Origin: an uncultured Acidimicrobiia bacterium
GTDB lineage: Bacteria; Actinomycetota; Acidimicrobiia; Spongiisociales; Spongiisociaceae
NCBI GenBank assembly: GCA_937900165.1
Contig: CALCCX010000595.1
Location: 1-5,092 of the forward strand
Reading direction: 5' to 3'
DNA: 5,092 nt
Shown here: one piece after another, positions 1 to 5,092 of the stretch
Numbering within the stretch: the first letter of the stretch is position 1
Layout of the letters: each line of letters starts with the position of its first letter
The notes under the pieces: model-generated
What the model was told of the DNA's origin: nothing
What the model saw: only the letters and a program-made list of their open reading frames with translations
The model's database searches: none
Made by a program: the position numbers and the translations under genes

Positions 1-597
1 GCGACGAAGCGCAAACGTGAGATCGCCATGTCCGGGTGCATACGGCGAAAGCGCGCCCTCGCCGTCTCGGAAGAGCTCGCCGTTGGGCGTGAGACGGAGC
101 GAGATGAACTGCGGGAAGGTCTTGATGGGACAACGGTCCGTGGTGAGCGATTCGGCCATCTGACGGAGCGCGTCGTCGGTCGCAAAGCTCGTCATCAGGT
201 AGACAGGGATCCGCGCGTCGGAGCGCTCAGCCGTCGCCGTGATGTCGCGAAGCTTGAGCTCCAGAAACGAGGCACCCTCGAGGACTTCGACCGCGGCCTT
301 GACGACCCCGCCGAATCGCGTCGCCATTCCGCCCGCAAGAATGACTGACGCTACTTCGCCCCGGCGCATCGCCTCCTCGCCAAGCTCGGTCAGCTCGCGT
401 CGAAAGTCCCCACCCATCGGGGGAAGGGCCTTCAGATCTCCCTCTTCCGGGGGTTCTACCGTGCTGGTGATTCGGTTCTGGGCGGCGCCTGCGGTCCCCT
501 CGACCAACCGCTTTCGTAATGATTCGAACGGAATGTCGTCGAATCCATATCTTTGAAGAAGTTGCCCGGTTGCGGCGTCTATATTCGGTGAGGTCAT
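1..597 (-). CDS. UDPGP-type UTP--sugar-1-phosphate uridylyltransferase, N-terminal part (runs off left edge)
   Basis: Reading the minus strand from the ATG at 597 gives 199 open codons with no stop before base 1, so the 3' end is missing. The nucleotide-binding loop is clear: residues 85-100 read VILAGGMATRFGGVVK, the LAGG-x-x-TR-x-G signature of the UDPGP / UDP-GlcNAc pyrophosphorylase fold. It is followed by SFLELKLRDI (about 110-119), a beta-strand with IPVYLMTSF (about 130-138), FPQF (about 162-165) and PYAPGHGD (about 186-193), in the family order. Such enzymes transfer UMP from UTP to a sugar 1-phosphate in the cytoplasm, making UDP-sugars for envelope or storage polysaccharides. The sugar cannot be told from this half. 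The N-terminal LLQRYGFD...ESLRKRL segment looks natural for the subgroup, which supports the start, but no Shine-Dalgarno is visible upstream because the broken DAO gene abuts it. The conserved protein lies in this frame, not in the overlapping DAO tail. Confidence 0.85.
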   Translation of the reverse strand, partial: MTSPNIDAATGQLLQRYGFDDIPFESLRKRLVEGTAGAAQNRITSTVEPPEEGDLKALPPMGGDFRRELTELGEEAMRRGEVASVILAGGMATRFGGVVKAAVEVLEGASFLELKLRDITATAERSDARIPVYLMTSFATDDALRQMAESLTTDRCPIKTFPQFISLRLTPNGELFRDGEGALSPYAPGHGDLTFALRR

Positions 598-1255
598 CGA
601 AATCGCCCAAACCCAAGCACTTTCTACAGAAGATGTCGAGCAGCCCTGGCCTGTTTGCGTACGCGCCAACCGCGACCAGGACCCGCCTGGCCACAATCAC
701 ACTCCCGTTTGATAGGCGAATTGTCACTTCACGGCCGGGTTCGACAGACGTGGCTGCGAAAGGAATCACCCTCGCACCGGCGCAGAGCGCGGCTTCCAGC
801 TGCGCCGCAATCAAGGCCCTCGGATCGAAACGTCCGGCCGGAGGCGGCTCGAGGTAGGCAAGGGCATTGGAAGGAAAGGAGAACTGGGGGAAACGGGCAC
901 TGAGACCGTCGAGTATCTCGAGGCCGGCGTCCTCCGCAGCGACCAACCGCTGATCTCGCTCGTCGAACAGCACCGTCAAATGCCCTGACTGCCCATAGAC
1001 AGTGTCGGCGGCCGCGGCCTCGATCATTGGGATGGTGGATTTTGCCCGAGCCGCCAGCTCTGCTTCGACCGGATCGACGTGGACCTGACCCGTGATTCGA
1101 GAAACGTCATAGTGCGCGCCGAACGGCCCGTGGTGCTGTGACGGACTCTCGGGCTCCGGCGGGGCGATTACCACAGTGCTCAGCCCGCGTTCCGCGAGAT
1201 GACGAGCTGCAGATCCGCCCATGATGCCCCCACCAATGACAGCCACATCGAACAT
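227..1255 (-). CDS. DAO-family FAD-dependent oxidoreductase, C-terminally truncated (broken gene)
   Basis: The ATG at 1255 opens with a classic FAD Rossmann motif: DVAVIGGGIMGGSAARHLAERG (residues 3-24 in two overlapping parts), G-x-G-x-x-G followed by a helix and a strand. HYDVSRIT (about 48-55), DPVEAELAARA and VLVAVGAYANR (192-202) fit the sarcosine-oxidase/glycine-oxidase-like DAO family. These cytoplasmic flavoenzymes oxidise C-N bonds of amines or amino acids. Members usually have about 370-400 residues. Here recognisable family sequence stops near residue 207 (about base 635). The remaining ORF, to the stop at 227, is an Arg-rich shadow of the uridylyltransferase gene in another frame. 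The substrate-domain C-terminus is absent from the window in every frame, so this is a deletion or mis-join rather than a simple frameshift, and the product is unlikely to be active. It starts 29 bases after the lipoprotein stop, with only a weak ribosome site. Substrate is unknown. Confidence 0.82.
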   Translation of the reverse strand: MFDVAVIGGGIMGGSAARHLAERGLSTVVIAPPEPESPSQHHGPFGAHYDVSRITGQVHVDPVEAELAARAKSTIPMIEAAAADTVYGQSGHLTVLFDERDQRLVAAEDAGLEILDGLSARFPQFSFPSNALAYLEPPPAGRFDPRALIAAQLEAALCAGARVIPFAATSVEPGREVTIRLSNGSVIVARRVLVAVGAYANRPGLLDIFCRKCLGLGDFDDLTEYRRRNRATSSKIWIRRHSVRIITKAVGRGDRRRRPEPNHQHGRTPGRGRSEGPSPDGWGLSTRADRAWRGGDAPGRSSVSHSCGRNGDAIRRGRQGRGRSPRGCLVSGAQASRHHGDG

Positions 1256-1284
1256 GGCCAGATTCTACGATGGCGGGAAGCTTG

Positions 1285-2532
1285 TCACCGTTCTTCGAAG
1301 ACCGATATCGCCCCCGAATAGCTGGCGACCCAGATCTGCCGAGACTCAGGATCGAAAGTGATCCCGATAGGCCGACTGGGCACGGTGACGTTTTGGATTA
1401 CTCGCATCGAATCGGAATCGACCTTTGAAACAGTGTCCGACCCGTAGTTGACGACGTACAATGAACTCCCGTCAGCTGACAGTGCCATGCTTCTCGGTGC
1501 CGAGCCGGTTTCGATCGAGGCAACGACTTGGCCGGTGGCGAGATCGACCTTGACCACCCGGCCCTCTCCGTTGAGAGTCACAAACAGATAGGAATCGGTG
1601 GAGTCGAGCAGGAGGTGGCGTGGGTTGGCGCCGACGCCCACAAGCCAAGCGATCTCGAACGAGTCGAGATCGACGACCGCGACATCGCTCGAACCCATGA
1701 CCGCGACGTAGGCGATTTTCCCGTCTCCGGAAACGACGATGCCCCTCGGGTGGCGGCCCAACGGGACCCTGGCGATCTCATGGCCCAAAGCTGTATCGAC
1801 CACAGAGAGGTCATTCGTGCACCAGTTGGTGACCAACAGCAGCCGCTCGTCCGGCGTCAGCGCCAGGAACTTTGGCACCGCCCCCACCCGGATGACCTGG
1901 TCGATCTCGAGAGTTGCGAAAGGAATGCGGTAAACAAATGAGTCATCCCAAACCCCGGGGTCACACTCGTCACCCCCTGGGCTCTGGTAGCCGACTCCAA
2001 ACATTTGGTAGTTCGACACGTACGCGTTGCCGGCAACAGGTGCCATTGCAGCCTCAACAGGGGCGCCCTGATACAATCTTCCCGAAGCCTCGATATCGAA
2101 CGCGGCCAGGTCGACTGTGTCGGAAATCGTTGTGACCAACTCGAACGAGCGGTTGTAGACGGTGACGGTGTGCCGATACATCATGTTCTGAGCGAAAAAC
2201 AACCCGTTACCGCTGGCTACGACCGACTTGGGTGCAATGTCACCGGTGATCACGGCAACCTCCGTGAGTTCCAACTCGTTGCTCGGAACCAGAGTCGACG
2301 TGGTCGTCGTTGTGCTCGCAATGGCCGGCATAGGCGGCGCGGACCCTTGGACTCGGATGCCCGGAACGGACCTACCCGGACTCGAAAGAGCTGTGGTGAC
2401 GGTGGTCGACCAGGTGCGTGGGGACTCGTCGAGCGTGGCGGCCGTGCCTCCCGCGACCTCGGAATCGAGGTTGCAAGAAGCCAGGATGACCGCGGCAAAG
2501 CCAGAGGCGAACCAGAGGGGAAGTGCTCGCAT
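1285..2532 (-). CDS. YVTN-repeat beta-propeller lipoprotein
   Basis: From the ATG at 2532 the protein has 415 residues. It begins MRALPLWFASGFAAVILASC, a signal peptide ending in a lipobox (L-A-S-C, Cys20), so it is predicted to be lipid-anchored outside the cytoplasmic membrane. A low-complexity linker follows (about 21-90, including STTTTTST), then a beta-propeller. Five consecutive C-terminal units repeat at exactly 42 residues, starting near 221, 263, 305, 347 and 389, each with a pattern like L-S-x-D-G-x-x-x-Y-V-x-N-x-x-S-x-x-V-x-x-V-D. This matches YVTN/cytochrome-cd1-like propeller repeats (LYVVNYGSDTVSKVD is the best copy). Two more divergent units before them would give seven blades. 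The second of these carries an insertion containing GGDECDPGVW. Cys190 and Cys238 could form a disulfide. Such proteins are binding or scaffolding surface proteins; no enzyme motif is seen. A TTG at 2562 in the same frame would lengthen the n-region by 10 residues. Neither start has a good Shine-Dalgarno. Confidence 0.88.
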   Translation of the reverse strand: MRALPLWFASGFAAVILASCNLDSEVAGGTAATLDESPRTWSTTVTTALSSPGRSVPGIRVQGSAPPMPAIASTTTTTSTLVPSNELELTEVAVITGDIAPKSVVASGNGLFFAQNMMYRHTVTVYNRSFELVTTISDTVDLAAFDIEASGRLYQGAPVEAAMAPVAGNAYVSNYQMFGVGYQSPGGDECDPGVWDDSFVYRIPFATLEIDQVIRVGAVPKFLALTPDERLLLVTNWCTNDLSVVDTALGHEIARVPLGRHPRGIVVSGDGKIAYVAVMGSSDVAVVDLDSFEIAWLVGVGANPRHLLLDSTDSYLFVTLNGEGRVVKVDLATGQVVASIETGSAPRSMALSADGSSLYVVNYGSDTVSKVDSDSMRVIQNVTVPSRPIGITFDPESRQIWVASYSGAISVFEER

Positions 2533-2586
2533 CGCACCATTGAACCCGATGCGAGCCTTCAAGTCGCGGCAATTGAGCTTGCGAGG

Positions 2587-3395
2587 CTATTGCATCAGGC
2601 TCGGAGCAGCAGCTCGATACACGGCATCGGCGTAGACGCCAACTACTAACGCCCCGTCCTGGCGATCGGCGACCGCACTGTACTCGAGCACTGAGCCTTG
2701 AAACGGATCGTTCGTCCAACGCCCCGCCCCTGGAGCCGGTCCAGTCAGTATCGCCCCATCAATTGGCCACGGCACCGAGTAAAAATAAGGATCGCCCGCC
2801 GAGTAGAAGCCGAGGTTGAGTTGCGAGGGCAGCATTGCTCCCTCGTACTCAACCTCTCTCGTGCCGAACCATTCGAATGCCAGATCGAACCCGTGCGGCC
2901 AGAACTGAACGGGCCCGACATCTCCGCTGAGGCTCGCCCGCTGAGCGTCAAGGACCTTTGAAGCGTTGGACAATGCTGTCCAGTAGGTTGCGGCGTGACC
3001 AGGGTCATAGGACGTGGGTTGGTCGTTCTCGAAGTCCTTGCGGACGTATTCGGCCTCTAGTCCGAACCCGCCGACATGGTTGATGAGCGCCTCCGCCATT
3101 TCCGTGCCAGTCATCCCCGCGCCCATGTCGAAGCCCTTGCGGTGTCCTTGACTGGTCTCGATCACCACCTCATGAGTCCTCATGTCCAGCCAACCGTTGA
3201 GCAGGCCACCATTCGGCAACCCGATATTGTCGATCGTGAGACCGGCGGGCCGGACTTTCAAGCTTATGTGCCACCACTTGGGATGTTTCGCGATATGAGC
3301 CTGTGGCAATGTGCCCAGGGCCTTCGAGTAGGCATGCAATGTTGCGCGAGTCGCCTCGAACCTTCGGGCAGCGTAGGAAACGGGGGTTCTGGCAT
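2587..3395 (-). CDS. DUF5996 family protein, apparent one-base frameshift near the 5' end
   Basis: The main frame ends with TAG at 2587-2589 and holds the hallmarks of the uncharacterised DUF5996 family: LHAYSKALG, KHPKWWHISLKV, SYDP, QFWPHGFDLAFEWFG and LNLGFYSAGDPYFYS. No function or catalytic residues are established. The repeated Trp, His and Asp motifs are simply conserved. This frame has no ATG or GTG upstream, only a TTG at 3339 that falls inside the conserved TLHAY motif. The other candidate is the ATG at 3395, in another frame, with a strong GGAGG four bases upstream. It reads MPEPPFPTLP and would join smoothly to RRFEATRATLHAYSKALG if one more base were present at the G-run 3366-3368. 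That gives a 269-residue protein with the family's usual N-terminus. I therefore annotate from 3395 and treat the shift as a sequence error or a mutation. If translation really begins at 3339, the protein has 250 residues and lacks its first motif. It is cytoplasmic, and the lipoprotein gene follows in the same frame after the stop. Confidence 0.87.
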
Positions 3396-3399
3396 TTGG

Positions 3400-3404
3400 C
3401 CTCC
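3400..3404 (-). promoter_or_regulatory. Ribosome binding site deciding the DUF5996 start
   Basis: The minus strand reads GGAGG here, followed by CCAA and then ATG at 3395. It is the best Shine-Dalgarno in the window. It argues that translation starts at 3395 and not at the in-frame TTG at 3339, which has no comparable site. Because 3395 is in a different frame from the body of the protein, the site is also evidence for the frameshift. Confidence 0.65.
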
Positions 3405-3559
3405 AATATCGGCGGACCCCGGCAAGGTAGTCCCTCGCGTGCCGTCAACGCGTCTACGCCCGAGCAGTACGCGCAACTGTCGCACCCTCGACGATCTGAC
3501 TGTCACGACCGGCGCAGTAATGTTCTGACGAACAGGCTGACTCGGCCGCGCTATGACAT

Positions 3560-3563
3560 GGAG
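3560..3563 (+). promoter_or_regulatory. Ribosome binding site of the SDR gene
   Basis: GGAG lies five bases upstream of the ATG at 3569, a normal spacing. It supports that ATG over the nearby out-of-frame ATG at 3553. Confidence 0.6.
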
Positions 3564-3568
3564 TCTTC

Positions 3569-4444
3569 ATGAAAGTGGTGATAACAGGATCGAGCGGCCT
3601 CATCGGAACGCCGTTGGTCGCGGCCTTGGAGCGGCGAGGAGACGAAGTCGTACGGATGCGTCGGGGCCCAGGACCTGGAACCTGGGATCCTGCGGCCGGA
3701 CGTTTGGATCCCAGTCCGTTGGAAGGTGCGGACGCGGTAATAAACCTTGCCGGTGAGACGATCGGGGGCCGCTGGACCGACAGCAAGAGGCAGCGGATTC
3801 GTCGGTCCCGGCTGGACGGGACAAGGCTTCTCGTAGACGCGTTGAAGACGATGGTATCGCCGCCTGGAACCTTCATCAGCGCCTCGGCGATGGGCTTCTA
3901 TGGCGACCGAGGAGACGAGCAACTCACCGAGTCCTCCCAAGCCGGAGACGGATTCCTCGCGGAGCTCTCCATCGATTGGGAGCAGGTTGGCTCCGAGGCC
4001 GCGTCGGCCGGAGTCCGCGTTGTCCTGGCGAGGACCTCTCTGGTGCTCACCAAAGATGGCGGATCGCTCAAGCCGCTGCTTCTTCCGTTCAAGCTTGGCC
4101 TCGGCGGACGGATCGGTTCAGGCGACCAGTACTGGTCGTGGATCACTCTCGAGGATGAGGTCAGAGCCCTGCTACATCTGCTCGACGATCCCGACATCCG
4201 CGGACCGGTGAACCTGGCAGCCGATGCCGCCCCCAATCGCCTATTCACGAAGGTGTTGGCCGCGGCTCTCCGCCGCCCAGCCCTTTTGCCACTCCCGGCT
4301 TGGGTGGTGCGGCTGCTACTCGGGCGGGAATTCGCGGATGAAGCGTTGCTGTCCAGTACTCGGGTCGTACCCAAGGTTCTGCGAGAATCAGGCTTCGAGT
4401 TCAACCATCCGACACTCGAGCAGGCGTTTGAAGCCATCTTGTAG
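3569..4444 (+). CDS. TIGR01777 family SDR oxidoreductase / epimerase (YfcH-like)
   Basis: The complete 291-residue protein is close to the usual length of about 300 for this family. It starts MKVVITGSSGLIG: residues 6-13 (TGSSGLIG) form the NAD(P)-binding glycine loop of an extended SDR. Then come ADAVINLAGE (about 53-62) with GGRW, the SASAMGFYGDRGDE block (about 103-116) with the Tyr region of the active site, and VRVVLARTSLVL. The C-terminal domain from about 245 (ALLPLPAWVVRLLLG, ADEALLSSTRVVPKVL, GFEFNHPTLEQAF) is the DUF1731-type tail that defines the TIGR01777 group. Members are cytoplasmic nucleotide-sugar-epimerase-like proteins. E. coli YfcH belongs here, but the substrate is generally unknown. 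The gene stands alone on the plus strand, diverging from DUF5996 and converging on metK. Its codon use resembles its neighbours and I see no damage. The family call is firm; the substrate is not predictable. Confidence 0.94.
   Translation: MKVVITGSSGLIGTPLVAALERRGDEVVRMRRGPGPGTWDPAAGRLDPSPLEGADAVINLAGETIGGRWTDSKRQRIRRSRLDGTRLLVDALKTMVSPPGTFISASAMGFYGDRGDEQLTESSQAGDGFLAELSIDWEQVGSEAASAGVRVVLARTSLVLTKDGGSLKPLLLPFKLGLGGRIGSGDQYWSWITLEDEVRALLHLLDDPDIRGPVNLAADAAPNRLFTKVLAAALRRPALLPLPAWVVRLLLGREFADEALLSSTRVVPKVLRESGFEFNHPTLEQAFEAIL
3682..3714. repeat. Perfect 9-bp inverted repeat inside the SDR gene
   Basis: CTGGGATCC (3682-3690) and GGATCCCAG (3706-3714) are perfect inverted copies around a 15-base G+C-rich loop. 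They encode the W-D-P and L-D-P-S stretches. The pairing is real in the sequence, but repeated Asp-Pro codons can explain it, and a role is not implied. Confidence 0.5.
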
Positions 4445-4517
4445 CATCCGATCGACTTCGTCGAGGTTGAGGGGGCAGCGAACCCGGCAAGTTTGCGCGC
4501 TGTGGGTTGGACACTGG

Positions 4518-4536
4518 ACGGGTACTGATGACCCGT
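4518..4536. terminator. Weak hairpin in the convergent SDR/metK spacer
   Basis: ACGGGT (4518-4523) pairs with ACCCGT (4531-4536) around a seven-base loop. It lies between two convergent genes, 73 bases past the SDR stop and 12 bases past the metK stop, where a bidirectional terminator would be expected. The stem is only six pairs and has no T-run on either side, so it is not a canonical intrinsic terminator. Nothing else is visible in the spacer 4445-4548. Confidence 0.22.
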
Positions 4537-4548
4537 TGCTGACCGATC

Positions 4549-5035
4549 TCAGGCGCCTGCGGCGGATTTGAGGTCGGTGGAGCGGGTGGTGTCTTCCCAG
4601 GGGAGGTCGAGGTCGGTGCGACCGAAGTGACCGTAGGCGGCCGTCTGGCGGTAGATGGGCCTACGCAGATCGAGATCCCGGATGATCGCCCCGGGCCGGA
4701 GATCAAAAACATCGTCGATGGCGCCGATCAGTGCCTCGTCCGACACCTGGCCTGTTCCAAAGGTCTCTACGTTTACCGAAAGTGGGCGGGCCACCGCGAT
4801 GGCATAGGCGACCTGGACTTCACAGCGATCGGCCAGTCCGGCGGCAACAACGTTCTTGGCGACCCACCGAGCTGCGTATGCGGCTGAACGATCGACTTTC
4901 GTGCAGTCCTTGCCGCTGAACGCCCCGCCACCATGACGGCCCATCCCCCCGTAGGTGTCGACGATTATCTTGCGACCGGTCAGCCCGGCGTCTGCCATCG
5001 GACCGCCGACAATAAAACGCCCCGTGGGGTTGACA
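4549..5035 (-). CDS. metK: S-adenosylmethionine synthetase (methionine adenosyltransferase), C-terminal part
   Basis: About 162 codons of the usual 380-400 are present, ending in TGA at 4549-4551; the 5' part lies beyond the contig end. The protein makes S-adenosylmethionine from ATP and methionine in the cytoplasm. The sequence is unmistakable. LVNPTGRFIVGGP leads into DAGLTGRKIIVDTYGG, then GGGAFSGKD, the glycine-rich PS00377 signature loop with its ATP-phosphate-contacting Lys. KVDRSAAYAARWVAKN, VETFGTG, FDLRPGAIIRDLDLRRPIY, AAYGHFGR and PWE follow in family order. The RPGAIIRDLDL version and the tail resemble actinobacterial MetK. The ATG at 4998 is internal, since conserved MetK sequence continues upstream of it to about 5035. 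There the reading frame enters adapter sequence, so residues encoded beyond 5035 are not real. It faces the SDR gene convergently. Confidence 0.96.
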
Positions 5036-5092
5036 AGATCGGAAGAGCCTCGTGTCGGGAAAGAGTGTAGATTCCGGTGGTCGCCGGATCAT
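5036..5092. other. Illumina TruSeq adapter contamination (non-genomic)
   Basis: The last 57 bases begin AGATCGGAAGAGC and continue through GGGAAAGAGTGTAGAT and GGTGGTCGCCG to the end. They align without gaps to the reverse complement of the TruSeq universal adapter, with five mismatches. Read on the minus strand they encode a peptide starting MIRRPP, an adapter-derived artefact known from public databases. No biological feature should be called here. Confidence 0.97.

Larger units (their letters stand above)
3396..3568. promoter_or_regulatory. Divergent spacer between the DUF5996 and SDR genes
   Basis: This 173-base stretch separates two outward-facing genes, so promoters for both should lie in it. 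I found no convincing sigma-70 pair. On the plus strand CTGACT (3498-3503) and TAATGT (about 3520-3525) are 16 bases apart, but each matches consensus poorly. On the minus strand TTGACG (3448-3443) looks like a -35 box, but no -10 box sits at the right distance. I see no operator palindrome or riboswitch. Confidence 0.3.

Noticed and set aside
28..348. Plus-strand ORF of 106 codons
   Set aside because: It is antisense to the uridylyltransferase gene. The composition is Arg/Glu-rich shadow sequence without motifs, while the opposite strand carries the LAGGMATRFGG signature.
227..597. C-terminal tail of the DAO ORF as a novel domain fused to the oxidoreductase
   Set aside because: This stretch codes for a conserved UDPGP protein in another frame, and the DAO-frame translation is Arg/Gly-rich shadow sequence.
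2005..2649. Plus-strand ORF of 214 codons opposite the lipoprotein and DUF5996 genes
   Set aside because: It spans the junction of two well-supported minus-strand genes and has no recognisable motifs. Long antisense ORFs are common in high-GC DNA.
3443..3448. TTGACG on the minus strand as a -35 box for the DUF5996 operon
   Set aside because: At a 17-base spacing the expected -10 position reads TTGCCG. The nearest better hexamer, TACCTT, is only 13 bases away.
3898..4437. Minus-strand ORF of 179 codons inside the SDR gene
   Set aside because: Ser/Arg-rich antisense shadow of a complete, well-conserved gene, with no domain features.
4820..5092. A 90-codon minus-strand ORF starting at the window edge
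   Set aside because: Its first 19 residues are translated adapter, and the remainder is metK read out of frame.

Overview
The window looks like the end of an assembled high-GC bacterial contig, most likely from an actinobacterium. I infer this from the GC-rich codon use, the actinobacterial-style MetK C-terminus and the LAGGMATRFGG-type sugar-nucleotide pyrophosphorylase; no rRNA or other phylogenetic marker is present to confirm it. There is no tRNA, rRNA, CRISPR array, mobile element or phage gene. I see no undescribed multi-gene system: the genes are metabolic or housekeeping families plus one surface lipoprotein.

Layout. A minus-strand series runs leftward from about 3395 to the left edge. 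It holds a DUF5996 family protein (2587-3395, apparently with a one-base frameshift near its 5' end), a YVTN-repeat beta-propeller lipoprotein (1285-2532), the N-terminal half of a DAO-family FAD oxidoreductase (from 1255), and the first 199 codons of a UDPGP-type uridylyltransferase (597 to base 1, running off the edge). Spacings are short (54 and 29 bases), so these genes could be co-transcribed. Their functions do not form an obvious pathway.

A 173-base divergent spacer (3396-3568) separates this series from a plus-strand TIGR01777-family SDR/epimerase gene (3569-4444). A short convergent spacer (4445-4548) follows. The C-terminal part of metK (S-adenosylmethionine synthetase) then lies on the minus strand and would continue past the contig end.

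Three integrity problems matter more than any single gene. First, bases 5036-5092 are not genomic: they match the Illumina TruSeq universal adapter with five mismatches, and they truncate metK. Second, the DAO oxidoreductase loses its C-terminal half at about 600-637, where it runs directly into the uridylyltransferase gene in another frame. This is either a real deletion or a mis-join. Third, the DUF5996 gene has its best start (ATG at 3395 with a GGAGG site) in a different frame from the rest of the protein, consistent with one base missing at the G-run 3366-3368. Together these suggest checking the assembly before reading biology into the disruptions.
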